64,000 bases of DNA from Massilia timonae CCUG 45783 (GTDB lineage Bacteria > Pseudomonadota > Gammaproteobacteria > Burkholderiales > Burkholderiaceae_D). This document shows, one piece after another, positions 28,075 to 36,992 of the stretch. The notes under the pieces were generated by a model. That model was not told the DNA's origin. It searched no databases and saw nothing but the letters and a program-made list of their open reading frames with translations. How positions within the stretch are numbered: position 1 is the first letter of the stretch; each line of letters opens with the position of its first letter. A program made the translations under genes and the position numbers. The DNA lies in assembly GCF_000315425.1 (NCBI RefSeq), contig NZ_JH992922.1:2046976-2110975 (forward strand), read 5' to 3'.

Positions 28075-30792
28075 CTACTCCACGAACACCACGGCCGTGC
28101 GCGCCGGCACCGTGAAGGTCCCGCGGGCGCTGTCGAAGCGCGCCTCGCGCGCGCGCTGGTCCGCCGCGCCGCTTGCGGCATGCACCGGATGCAGGCGCAG
28201 CTTCTTGCCGCGCAGGAGCGCGGCGTCGATGGTGTGCGCCTTCTTGTCCACGTTCACCAGGTAGCCCAGGCCGGCGAAGTTCGCGCCGGGATAGCCCTGG
28301 CCGTCGATCCAGGCCGCCAGCACGGTCGGCACCTGCTGCGGGCCGGTGTTGAAGAAACGCAGGCGGGCATTGATGTCCTCCGCGCTGCGCAGGCGCAGCA
28401 GCGTGGAGCTGGCGCGGATTTGCAGCAGGTCGCGGAAGGCGTCGCGCGCGAACGCGATGTCGCCAGGGGCCGGCTTCAGGGCCGCATTGGCCAGCAGCGG
28501 CTTGAACAGCGGCCAGTCCTTCGCGTTGTCGGCGGCGGGCGGCAGGCCGGTGCCGAAGAAGTTGTCCCGGTAGGTCCAGTCGAGACGGTTGAACCAGTCG
28601 CCCGAATTGAAGCTGTTGCGGTCCAGGGATTTCGAGCGCAGCACGTCGATGCCGGCGTGGTAATAGGCCACGCCCTGGCTGAAGGCGTTGATCGCCATGC
28701 CCAGCGCCTGCACCCGCGCGCGCTCGGCAGCGCTGGTCGCCACCGGCAGCTTGAGCGCGTTGATGTCGTACAGGGTCTGGTTGTCGTGGTTCTCGACGTA
28801 GTTCACCGCCTCGGAAGGCTGGCTCGCATAGCCGGCCGGCTGGTTGCCGCCGTAGACGATGTCCTGCAGCTGGCGCACCTTGCCGTCGAAGGTCTGCATC
28901 GGGAAACTCCGCACCGAGCCGGCCAGGCCGACGCGGATCAGGTCGGCCGCGCGCAGCAGGGCATCGGGCCTGGCGTCGCCGCCCAGTGCATTCGGGTCGT
29001 ACGCCAGGCCGTTGATATAGCCCTGCTGGCGGACGACGATCTCGCCCGAGTCGCCCGGTGAGCCGCCGCGCACGGCGTCGCGCGCGCGATCGCTGAAGGT
29101 GCCGATGCCGGTGCCGTTCAGCGACAGCTGCGAGGCCTGCACGAAGCGCGCGCCGTCGGCAACCTCGCCGAAGTTCCAGCCTTCGCCGATCAGCTGCACG
29201 TGGCGGCCGGCGGCCTCGTTCACCTCTTTCTGCAGCCGTTCCATCGCCGCGCGCGGCTGGTGGCCCATCAGGTCGAAGCGGTAGGAATCGATCTTGTAGT
29301 GGCGGGTCCAGAGCACCGACGAGTCGATCATCAGCTTGGCCATCATCGTGTTCTCGGTGGCCGTGTTGAAGCAGCAGGTCGAGGTCTCGATGGCGCCTCG
29401 CGCATCCAGGCGGTGGTAGTAGCCCGGCACCACGCGGTCGAGGATCGATTTTTCTTCCTGGCCGGCGATGAAGGTGTGGTTGTAGACCACGTCCGTGCCG
29501 ACCCGCAGGCCGGCATTGTGCAGGTTCATCATCATCTCGCGGAACTCGACGATGCGGCGCGCGCCATCCTGCGGGTCGCTGGCGTAGCTGCCCTCGACCG
29601 CGTTGAAGTGCTGCGGGTCGTAGCCCCAGTTGAAGCAGTCGGTATGCGCGGTCTTGCCGATCAATGCCTGCTGGCTTTCGCCGTCCGGCGCGCCGGACGG
29701 TTGCGGCATCGCGCAGCCGATCTCCGGGATGCTGCCGATGTCGTACACCGGCAGCAGGTGCACGTCGGTCAGGCCGGCTTGCGCCAGCGCGCGCAGGTGC
29801 TTCATGCCGTTCGAGTTCGTCTCGGAAAAGGCGGTGTACTTGCCGCGCTTGGACTCCGGCACGGTCTCGTCGATCAGCGAGAAGTCGCGCACGTGCAGCT
29901 CGTAGATGACCATGTCGGTCGGGGCCTGCACCGTGGCCGGCGGACGGGTGTCGTCCCAGCCGCGCGGCTTGAGGTGCGGCGCATCGAGGTTCGCGATGTA
30001 GCTGCGCTTCGAATCCGCGTTCAGGCTGACCGAATACGGATCGGTGACCAGGTTGCGCACCAGGCCGGCGCCGGGCACGACGACGTCGACCGCGTATTTG
30101 TAATACGTGCCCGACAGGTCGCGCGGCAGGCTGGTCGCCCAGGCGCCGGTCTTCTCGTCGAGCTGCATCGCGTGCACGGCGCTCGCCTTGGCCGCCGGGC
30201 CGTCATAGGTGCAGACCGCCACCTGGCGCGCGGTCGGCGCCCACAGCTTGAAGCCGGTCTTGTTCGCGGTTGGCGTGGCGCCGAGGTCGGGGATGGCTTC
30301 GGCGGCGGCGTACAGGTCGTCGAGCGCCCCGGCCGACTGGATGCGGGTGGCGGCGACCACCATGCCGCGCGCGTCTTCCTGCACCAGCACCAGCTGTTCG
30401 CGGTGCAAGGCGGGCAGGCGCGACAGGTCGCCGTCCGCCACGCGCAGGGTCGGACCGGTGGCGACCCATTTGAAACGCTCGCTTGCGGCTTGCGGGACGG
30501 CGGTGGGCGAGATGTCGAGCTTGATCGAACCGGCGGCGCCGGCGACCTTGCCGCCGGCCTTGGCATTGATCGATGCGGCAGGGGAGTGGTACAGGCGGAA
30601 GCGCCCATCGAGCGGGGCGCCGGGCCAGCGCACCAGGCGCTTGTCGAGCCAGACGGCGCGCGCGTCGAGCTGTTCGCCATTGGCTTGCAGGACTTCCTGG
30701 AAGCCGGCGCTGTTGCAGGTATCGAGAGGCACGGCCGCATAGGCGGTCGTGGAGAGTGAGGCCGCGACGAGGGCGAGATGAAGTTTGCTCAT
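28075..30792 (-). CDS. pulA: Exported pullulanase-type alpha-1,6-glucosidase
   Basis: This 905-residue debranching enzyme cleaves alpha-1,6 links in pullulan, amylopectin or glycogen. It has a signal peptide (residues 1-19, TTAYAA), an N-terminal pullulanase-associated domain and a CBM48-like segment ([16 protein letters not shown]). The GH13 barrel carries the pullulanase signature NWGYDP, region I DVVYNH, region [11 protein letters not shown] (D507), region III IGEGW (E537) and region IV VENHDN (D670). A C-terminal beta domain ends in VVFVE. The length fits type I pullulanases. It converges on the GGDEF gene with only 2 bp between the stops. Upstream on the same strand is the POT permease, with a paired-hairpin element between them. 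Confidence 0.93.
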   Translation of the reverse strand: MSKLHLALVAASLSTTAYAAVPLDTCNSAGFQEVLQANGEQLDARAVWLDKRLVRWPGAPLDGRFRLYHSPAASINAKAGGKVAGAAGSIKLDISPTAVPQAASERFKWVATGPTLRVADGDLSRLPALHREQLVLVQEDARGMVVAATRIQSAGALDDLYAAAEAIPDLGATPTANKTGFKLWAPTARQVAVCTYDGPAAKASAVHAMQLDEKTGAWATSLPRDLSGTYYKYAVDVVVPGAGLVRNLVTDPYSVSLNADSKRSYIANLDAPHLKPRGWDDTRPPATVQAPTDMVIYELHVRDFSLIDETVPESKRGKYTAFSETNSNGMKHLRALAQAGLTDVHLLPVYDIGSIPEIGCAMPQPSGAPDGESQQALIGKTAHTDCFNWGYDPQHFNAVEGSYASDPQDGARRIVEFREMMMNLHNAGLRVGTDVVYNHTFIAGQEEKSILDRVVPGYYHRLDARGAIETSTCCFNTATENTMMAKLMIDSSVLWTRHYKIDSYRFDLMGHQPRAAMERLQKEVNEAAGRHVQLIGEGWNFGEVADGARFVQASQLSLNGTGIGTFSDRARDAVRGGSPGDSGEIVVRQQGYINGLAYDPNALGGDARPDALLRAADLIRVGLAGSVRSFPMQTFDGKVRQLQDIVYGGNQPAGYASQPSEAVNYVENHDNQTLYDINALKLPVATSAAERARVQALGMAINAFSQGVAYYHAGIDVLRSKSLDRNSFNSGDWFNRLDWTYRDNFFGTGLPPAADNAKDWPLFKPLLANAALKPAPGDIAFARDAFRDLLQIRASSTLLRLRSAEDINARLRFFNTGPQQVPTVLAAWIDGQGYPGANFAGLGYLVNVDKKAHTIDAALLRGKKLRLHPVHAASGAADQRAREARFDSARGTFTVPARTAVVFVE

Positions 30793-30902
30793 GTAGGGTG
30801 GACGGGTCCCCCGTCCACGCGTTCAAGCGACCGGAGCACACCGCCAGGATAGACAGGTTTGAGGGAGATTGGACGCGTGGACGGCAGAGCCGTCCACCCC
30901 AC
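30793..30902. repeat. REP/BIME-like paired hairpin element
   Basis: Two palindromic units face each other. Unit 1 is GTGGACGGG (30798-30806) with CCCGTCCAC (30810-30818). Unit 2 is GTGGACGGC (30877-30885) with GCCGTCCAC (30889-30897). Both are 9-bp stems with 3-base loops. The outer ends GTAGGGTGG and CCACCCCAC also pair, and both units carry an adjacent ACGCGT. This layout matches bacterial interspersed mosaic/REP elements mobilised by RAYT transposases. No other copy was seen in the window. Confidence 0.7.
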
Positions 30903-30905
30903 GAT

Positions 30906-32486
30906 TTACGCGGCGTTGCCGCGATAATGGTCGACCATCTTGTAGCGCGTCGCATACCAGCCGAACACCAGCGCCGACAGCAGCGCGAAGCCGGCGAAGA
31001 AATACATCTGCGCCGCCATCACGCCCATGCCGGTGCCTTCGATATAGCCCACCACCGACTCGTTCTTGACGCTCGCGTTCACGATCAGCACCCACAGGTT
31101 GCCGACCGTGACGGCCAGGTACCACAGGGCCATGATCACACCCTTCATCGAGGCCGGGGCCTGGCTGTAGGCGAATTCGAGGCCGGTCGCCGAGACCAGC
31201 ACCTCGCCCAGGGTCAGCAGCGCATACGGCGCGATCTGCCAGGCGATCGAGACCGGATCGCCGGCGTCGAGCGCCACCTGCAGGTTGCCGACCACGATCC
31301 AGGCGGCGGCCGACAGCACGATGCCGGCGGTCATGCGGCGCAGCGGCGACGGTTCGATGCCGAGTTTACGCAGCAGGGGGAACAGGAGCAGGTTGTTCAC
31401 CGGGATCAGGATCATCACCAGCAGCGGATTCAGGGCCTGCATCTGGGCCGGGATGACGTCGAAGGTCCAGCCGAGGAAGCTGACCTGCGTCGTCATTTCA
31501 TTGGCCTGCACGATCCAGGTCGAGGCCTTCTGGTCGAACAGCGACCAGAACGGCGTCACCAGCGCGAACACGATCAGGATGCGCAGCACGGCGCGTACGC
31601 CGTCCACGGCCTCTTGCGGATGGATGCCGCGCGCGCGATCCAGCTGCATCGAGGCGCCGATGCCGCCGAAGGCCATCAGCAGCACCAGCGCGGTGCAGGC
31701 GCCGATCACGAAGCCCCACTGCACCGACATCGCCAGCGAGACCACGGCGCCCGCGGCGCCGATCAGGGCCACGTTCAGGCCCGGACGGCCCTGGCCAGGT
31801 TCCTTGGCCAGCAGGGCGGTCTTGGCCACCTGCATGAAGGAGTGCGGATTCGGCGGCGCCGGCGGCACGTGCACGTATTTCTTCTTGCCGCTCCAGAACA
31901 CCATGGTGGCGATGAACATCAGGATGCCGGGCACGCCGAAGGCCCAGGCCGGACCGTAGTCGCGCAGCAGCACCGGCATCAGCAGCGAAGCGAAGAACGA
32001 GCCGAAGTTGATGATCCAGTAGAAGGCGTCGAACACGATCTTCGCCTTGTCCTTGTTGGTCTGGTCGAACTGGTCGCCGACGAAGGAGGCCACCAGCGGC
32101 TTGATGCCGCCCGAGCCGAGCGCGATCAGGAACAGGCCGAAATAGAAGCCGTTGACGTTGTCTTCGAAGATGGCCAGGCAGGCATGGCCCGCGCAATACA
32201 CGAGGCTGAGCCAGAACACCGTGTTGTACTTGCCGAAGTAGCGGTCGGCCAGCCAGCCGCCCAGCAGCGGGAAGAAGTACACGCCGATCACGAAGGTGTG
32301 GAACACGTGCTTGGCTTCGCCGGTGCGCATGTCTTCCGGCAGGAACATCAGGAGCGTCGTGATCAGGAAGGGCGTCAGGATGTTGCGCATCCCATAAAAG
32401 CTGAAGCGCTCGCAGCCTTCGTTGGCAATGATGTAGGGAATCTGCCGCGGCATTCGCCCGGAACCTGGTTTTGCTAGATCAGTCAT
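30906..32486 (-). CDS. POT-family proton-dependent peptide transporter
   Basis: This 526-residue inner-membrane protein has about 12-14 hydrophobic helices. The POT signature ExxERFxFYG is present (ANEGCERFSFYGMRN), as are the family segments GGWLADRYFGKYNT and ALGSGGIKPLVASF. Family members import di- and tripeptides with protons. Its substrate here is not indicated, and amino-acid or peptide scavenging alongside starch use is only a guess. It is divergent from the alpha-glucosidase at 32744 and upstream of pulA on the same strand, but a REP-like element separates it from pulA. Confidence 0.9.
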   Translation of the reverse strand: MTDLAKPGSGRMPRQIPYIIANEGCERFSFYGMRNILTPFLITTLLMFLPEDMRTGEAKHVFHTFVIGVYFFPLLGGWLADRYFGKYNTVFWLSLVYCAGHACLAIFEDNVNGFYFGLFLIALGSGGIKPLVASFVGDQFDQTNKDKAKIVFDAFYWIINFGSFFASLLMPVLLRDYGPAWAFGVPGILMFIATMVFWSGKKKYVHVPPAPPNPHSFMQVAKTALLAKEPGQGRPGLNVALIGAAGAVVSLAMSVQWGFVIGACTALVLLMAFGGIGASMQLDRARGIHPQEAVDGVRAVLRILIVFALVTPFWSLFDQKASTWIVQANEMTTQVSFLGWTFDVIPAQMQALNPLLVMILIPVNNLLLFPLLRKLGIEPSPLRRMTAGIVLSAAAWIVVGNLQVALDAGDPVSIAWQIAPYALLTLGEVLVSATGLEFAYSQAPASMKGVIMALWYLAVTVGNLWVLIVNASVKNESVVGYIEGTGMGVMAAQMYFFAGFALLSALVFGWYATRYKMVDHYRGNAA

Positions 32487-32587
32487 CGACCGCTTCCTTG
32501 AAATGTCAAACAGACGCGATGCTATGACGAGGGCGGTTCACTTTGCAATAAAAATATTGTTGTGAAACAAACGAGAAACATATCGAC

Positions 32588-32600
32588 GTAGTTTAGTTAC
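32588..32600. promoter_or_regulatory. Candidate operator palindrome, starch-locus motif site 5
   Basis: GTAGT-TTA-GTTAC has the same 13-bp layout as sites 1-4, with one arm mismatch. It lies between the divergent POT permease and alpha-glucosidase, 87 bp upstream of the predicted minus-35 of the latter. Confidence 0.5.
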
Positions 32601-32686
32601 GCACGCAACGCTGCTGGAAACGTTTTCGAAACGCCAAGGTATTGAATCGTAAGGATAAATTATGGATTTCTAGAAAACTTCCGGAA

Positions 32687-32715
32687 TTGTCAAGTTTTGT
32701 TGCGTCCTGTATATT
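32687..32715 (+). promoter_or_regulatory. Sigma-70-like promoter of the alpha-glucosidase operon
   Basis: TTGTCA (32687-32692), a 17-bp spacer and TATATT (32710-32715) lie 28 bp before the ATG at 32744. Confidence 0.65.
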
Positions 32716-32743
32716 GCCTAGAATTCCAAACCACGGACCAGCC

Positions 32744-34384
32744 ATGACCCAGATCCCGACCACGACGAATCCGAACTGGTGGCGCGACGCCATCATCTAC
32801 CAGGTTTATCCGCGCAGCTACCTCGACACGAACGGCGACGGCATCGGCGACCTGGCCGGCATCACCGAGAAGCTCGACTACATCGCGAGCCTGGGCGTGG
32901 ACATCGTCTGGCTGTCGCCGTTCTTCAAGTCGCCGATGCGCGACTTCGGCTACGACATCGCCGATTACTGCGACGTCGACCCGATGTTCGGCACCCTGGC
33001 CGACTTCGACCGCCTGGTCGCCAAGGCGCATGGCCTGGGCCTGAAGATCATGATCGACCAGGTGATGTCGCACACCGCCGACTCCCACCCCTGGTTCGTC
33101 GAAAGCCGTTCCAACCGCGACAACCCGAAATCGGACTGGTACGTCTGGGCCGATCCGCTCCCGGACGGCAACCCGCCGAACAACTGGCTGTCGGTGTTCG
33201 GCGGCTCGGCCTGGCAATGGGATACCCGCCGCAAGCAGTACTACATGCACAACTTCCTGGTGAGCCAGCCGCAGCTGAACTTCCACAATCCCGAGGTGCA
33301 GAAAGCCCACCTGGCGGCCCAGCGCTTCTGGCTCGAGCGCGGCGTCGACGGCGTGCGCCTGGACGCCTGCGTGTTCCACTTCCACGACCGCCAGTTGCGC
33401 AGCAATCCGCCGGCGCTGGTGCGCGACACCTCGACCGTGACCGACGTGAACCCGTACGGCATGCAGGCCCACATCTACGACAAGACCCAGCCCGAGAACA
33501 TCGCCTTCCTGGAGCAACTGCGCGCCCAGCTGGATGAATTCGGCGCGGTCTCGATCGGCGAGATCAGCTCGGACGACGCGCTGGCCCAGATGAACGAGTA
33601 CATGGCGGGCGGGAACAAGCTGCACATGGCCTACAGCTTCAACTTCCTGACGCCGGTGTTCACCGCTGCCCACATCCGCGCGCAAGTGGAAGACTTCGAG
33701 CGCCGCGTCGAGGAAGGCTGGGCTTCCTGGTCGGTCGGCAACCATGACGCGATCCGCGTGATGACGCGCTGGGGCGGCCCGCACGCCACCGCCGGCTTTG
33801 CCAAGATGGTGCTGGCGATGCAGCTCTCGCTCAAGGGCACCCCCTGCCTGTACCAGGGCGACGAGCTGGCGCTGCACGAAGCCGACGTGCCGTTCGAACT
33901 GCTGCAGGACCCGTACGGCATCACCTTCTGGCCCGAGTTCAAGGGCCGCGACGGCTGCCGCACCCCGATGCCGTGGCAGGCCGCCGCGCCGCACGCCGGC
34001 TTCACCACGGGCAAGCCGTGGCTGCCGGTCGAGCCCTCGCACGCCGCCGCCGCGGTCGACCTGCAGGACAAGGACCCCGATTCGATGCTGAACTTCCAGC
34101 GCCGCTTCATCGCCCTGCGCCGCACCATGCCGCAGCTGACGCGCGGCGAGATCGCCTTCATCGACGCGCCGGAGCCGGTGCTGGCCCTGCGCCGCGACCT
34201 GGAGGGCGAGCGCAGCGTGCTGGCGGCGTTCAACCTGTCGAACGCGGAAGTCACGTTCGACTGGCCGGCCACCGAAGCCACCGACCGCCTCGCGGTCGAC
34301 GGCCTGGCCGGCGACGCCCGGGGCGGCCGCGTGACCCTGCCGCCGTTCGGCGCCTGGTTCGGCCTGGAACGCGCGGAGGGCTGA
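32744..34384 (+). CDS. Cytoplasmic GH13 alpha-glucosidase (maltase / oligo-1,6-glucosidase type)
   Basis: This 546-residue protein has no signal peptide and starts with the family-typical WWRDAIIYQVYPRSY. GH13 residues are region I DQVMSH, region II GVRLDACVF (nucleophile D207), region III IGEISS (acid/base E273) and region IV VGNHDA (D335). It should release glucose from the non-reducing end of maltose and short maltodextrins. QVMSH in region I suits an alpha-1,4-acting member more than an isomaltase, but this is a weak criterion. The ATG at 32744 is chosen over an upstream in-frame ATG (32642) because a promoter lies in between. Its stop TGA overlaps the ATG of glucokinase-RpiR copy 2 (TGATG), so product glucose would be phosphorylated by a translationally coupled kinase. 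Confidence 0.92.
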   Translation: MTQIPTTTNPNWWRDAIIYQVYPRSYLDTNGDGIGDLAGITEKLDYIASLGVDIVWLSPFFKSPMRDFGYDIADYCDVDPMFGTLADFDRLVAKAHGLGLKIMIDQVMSHTADSHPWFVESRSNRDNPKSDWYVWADPLPDGNPPNNWLSVFGGSAWQWDTRRKQYYMHNFLVSQPQLNFHNPEVQKAHLAAQRFWLERGVDGVRLDACVFHFHDRQLRSNPPALVRDTSTVTDVNPYGMQAHIYDKTQPENIAFLEQLRAQLDEFGAVSIGEISSDDALAQMNEYMAGGNKLHMAYSFNFLTPVFTAAHIRAQVEDFERRVEEGWASWSVGNHDAIRVMTRWGGPHATAGFAKMVLAMQLSLKGTPCLYQGDELALHEADVPFELLQDPYGITFWPEFKGRDGCRTPMPWQAAAPHAGFTTGKPWLPVEPSHAAAAVDLQDKDPDSMLNFQRRFIALRRTMPQLTRGEIAFIDAPEPVLALRRDLEGERSVLAAFNLSNAEVTFDWPATEATDRLAVDGLAGDARGGRVTLPPFGAWFGLERAEG

Positions 34385-36234
34385 TGACTATCCAGCAGGA
34401 GCCGGAAAAGTTCGCGCGCACGGCGTTCGCCGACGGCCCGCGCCTGCTGGCCGACATCGGCGCAACTCACGCGCGCTTCGCGCTGCAGACCGCGCCGGGA
34501 GTGTTTCGCTCGGTCCAGGTGCTGCGCTGCGACGACTTCGAGGGCATCGTCCCGCTGCTGCGCCATTACCTGGCAGACCATGAGGACGTGCGGCTGAACC
34601 ACGGCGCATTCGCGGTCGCCAACCCGATCAACGGCGACTACGTGCGCATGACCAACCGCGCCTGGGAGTTCTCCACCGACGCGGTGCGGCGCGAGCTGGG
34701 CCTGTCGACCCTGTTGATCGTCAACGACTTCACCGCGCTGGCCACCGCGCTGCCGGGCTTCGCCAAGGAAGACCTGATGCAGGTGGGGCCGGGCACGCCC
34801 GTGCCGGGCGCCGTCATCGGCGTGCTGGGGCCCGGCACGGGCCTGGGCGTGTCGGGCGGGATCCCGACCGCGGACGGCTTCGTCACGCTGGGCAGCGAGG
34901 GCGGCCACGTCAACTTCGCGCCGGCCGACGAGCGCGAGTTCGCCATCCTGCAATACGCCTGGCGCGAATGGCCGCACGTGTCGAACGAGCGCCTGATCTC
35001 GGGGCCGGGCATGGAAGTCATCTACCGCGCGCTGGCCGACCGCAACGGCGTCAGGGCCGAAGAGCGCAGCGCGGCCGCCATCGTGGCCGGCGCGCTCGAG
35101 GCCGACGACCCGCTGTGCCTGGAGACGCTGGAGTGCTTCTGCGGCATGCTGGGCGGCGCCGCCGCCAACCTGGCGGTGACCCTGGGCGCCTTCGGCGGCA
35201 TCTTCATCGGCGGCGGCATCGTGCCGCGCCTCGGCGAATGGTTCGCGCGCTCGCCGTTTCGCACGCGGTTCGAGGCCAAGGGACGCTTTTCCGACTACCT
35301 GGCGGATATCCCGACCTATGTGATCACCACGCCGAACCCCGCCTTCCACGGCGTGGCGACCATCCTGGCCGAGCACCTGCGCGGGCGCAGCGGCGCCAAC
35401 ACGCTGATGGAACGCATCGGGCAGCTGCGCGAAGAGCTGTCGCCGGCCGAGGCGCGGGTGGCGACGCTCGTGCTCGAGCATCCGCGCACGGTGCTGAACG
35501 AACCGATCGCCGAGATCGCGCGCCTGGCCGACGTGAGCCAGCCGACCGTGATCCGCTTCTGCCGCTCGCTGGGCTTCCAGGGCCTGGCCGAATTCAAGCT
35601 CAAGTTCGCGAGCAGCCTGACCGGCGCGATCCCCGTGCGCCACAGCCAGGTGCGCATGAGCGACAGCACCCACGATCTGTCGGCCAAGGTGATCGACAAC
35701 ACGGTCTCCGCCATCCTGCGCTTCCGCGACCAACTCGACGTGCGCTCGCTCGACCGCGCGATCGAACTCGTGAGCCGCGCGCGGCGCGTCGAGTTCTATG
35801 CGCTCGGCAATTCGCGCGCGGTGGCGCTGGATGGCCAGCACAAATTCTTCCGTTTCAAGATCCCGACCGCGCTGTATGGCGACGCCCACCTGTTCACGCT
35901 GGCCGCGGGCTTGCTGGGGCCGGGCGACGTGGTGATCGCGGTCTCGAATTCGGGCGGCTTGCCGGAGCTGCTGCAGGCGGTGGACATCGCGCGCGCCGCC
36001 GGCGCCGACGTGATCGCCATCAGCAACAGCCAGTCGCCGCTGGCGCGCAAGGCCAGCGTATGCCTGGCGGTCGATCACAGCGAGGACAGCACCAGCTTCC
36101 TGTCGATGATCTCGCGCATCCTGCAGTTGCTGCTGATCGACATCATGGCGGTGGGGATCTCGGTCGATGGCCAGCATGGGCAGGGCGCCGGCCAGGATCC
36201 GCGCCGCTTGCTCATCTCTCACCTGGACAGCTGA
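34384..36234 (+). CDS. glk: Bifunctional glucokinase / RpiR-HexR-type regulator, copy 2
   Basis: This 616-residue paralogue of the protein at 22878 has the same order: glucokinase (about 1-330), RpiR helix-turn-helix and SIS domain. Catalytic and substrate segments LLADIGATHARFAL, GPGTGLGVS and GSEGGHVNFAP are intact, as is the DNA-binding DVSQPTVIRFCRSLGF. The SIS segment reads VSNSGG where copy 1 reads ISTGGQ, so ligand response may differ. The ATG overlaps the stop of the alpha-glucosidase. A 110-bp tract (35500-35609) is identical to 23997-24106 of copy 1, including silent sites. Confidence 0.93.
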   Translation: MTIQQEPEKFARTAFADGPRLLADIGATHARFALQTAPGVFRSVQVLRCDDFEGIVPLLRHYLADHEDVRLNHGAFAVANPINGDYVRMTNRAWEFSTDAVRRELGLSTLLIVNDFTALATALPGFAKEDLMQVGPGTPVPGAVIGVLGPGTGLGVSGGIPTADGFVTLGSEGGHVNFAPADEREFAILQYAWREWPHVSNERLISGPGMEVIYRALADRNGVRAEERSAAAIVAGALEADDPLCLETLECFCGMLGGAAANLAVTLGAFGGIFIGGGIVPRLGEWFARSPFRTRFEAKGRFSDYLADIPTYVITTPNPAFHGVATILAEHLRGRSGANTLMERIGQLREELSPAEARVATLVLEHPRTVLNEPIAEIARLADVSQPTVIRFCRSLGFQGLAEFKLKFASSLTGAIPVRHSQVRMSDSTHDLSAKVIDNTVSAILRFRDQLDVRSLDRAIELVSRARRVEFYALGNSRAVALDGQHKFFRFKIPTALYGDAHLFTLAAGLLGPGDVVIAVSNSGGLPELLQAVDIARAAGADVIAISNSQSPLARKASVCLAVDHSEDSTSFLSMISRILQLLLIDIMAVGISVDGQHGQGAGQDPRRLLISHLDS

Positions 36235-36252
36235 GCGCTGCGGCGCACGGCG

Positions 36253-36723
36253 TCAGTTGGCGCTCTTGATATCCACGCGCTCGATGGTGCGGCGCCATTC
36301 CTGGAGGCTGAGCAGGGTGTCCGAATCGGCGTCGTCGACCAGGATCTCGCTGCCGTCCTGGGCCACCAGGAAGCTCTCGCGGCGGCGCGCATCCTCGGCG
36401 CGGTTCTCGACAAAACTCAGCTGGTAATACTTCTTGCCGTTGACTTCGCGCGGGACCGGATCGTCCTCGATCACGGCGCCGCGCGCCTTGCCCTGGCTGC
36501 GCTGCTCGATCTGCCGCGACCACGCCTGCAGTTCCGGCAACGCCAGCAGCGAGGCCATCGCTTCTTCCTTCGTGTGCGCCGGCACGTGAACGCTTGGCGC
36601 GGCCGGCGCTGGCGCCGGCGGCGCTTCGCGTTCGGCGCGCTTGCAGCCGGCGACGGCGCAGCACAGCATCAGTGCGGCAATGGTCAGGCGCAAGGGAGAA
36701 TAAGAAGCGGCGCGTGTGGACAT
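36253..36723 (-). CDS. Small lipoprotein with EF-hand-like calcium motif
   Basis: This 156-residue protein has a lipoprotein signal (LMLCCAVAGC, lipobox AVAGC) and a Pro/Ala-rich linker, then a helical region. Near the C-terminus, DDADSDTLLSLQEW fits the DxDxDG-like loop of an EF hand (DADSDTLLSLQEW), so calcium binding is plausible. No family was recognised. It is convergent with glucokinase-RpiR copy 2 (18 bp between stops) and divergent from the PEP-CTERM gene. It is probably anchored in the inner or outer membrane facing the periplasm. Confidence 0.72.
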   Translation of the reverse strand: MSTRAASYSPLRLTIAALMLCCAVAGCKRAEREAPPAPAPAAPSVHVPAHTKEEAMASLLALPELQAWSRQIEQRSQGKARGAVIEDDPVPREVNGKKYYQLSFVENRAEDARRRESFLVAQDGSEILVDDADSDTLLSLQEWRRTIERVDIKSAN

Positions 36724-36952
36724 GGCGGGTCTCGTGAGGGCAGGCGGTCATGGTAAACCATGCGTGTTCGACCAGCAACACGGATGCCATCTGACCGACT
36801 GCATCGATTGCGCGGAACGCAAGGGCATTGCAACGATGCTTTGCGCCTGTCGTGCGAAATATTTCTATACAGAAAGTAATTCGTGTTTTTTGCCACGAAA
36901 TCACATTTCTCACCATGGAGCCGTAATTTATTCATAGAAATAATGCTATTCT

Positions 36953-36968
36953 GTAGGACCACTCCTAC
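36953..36968. promoter_or_regulatory. Palindrome at the PEP-CTERM gene promoter
   Basis: GTAGGA-CCAC-TCCTAC directly follows an extended minus-10-like sequence (TGC then TATTCT, 36947-36952), 25 bp before the ATG. The upstream minus-35 is weak. Confidence 0.4.
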
Positions 36969-36992
36969 TTTGCACCCTCGCCACTCGTCCCC

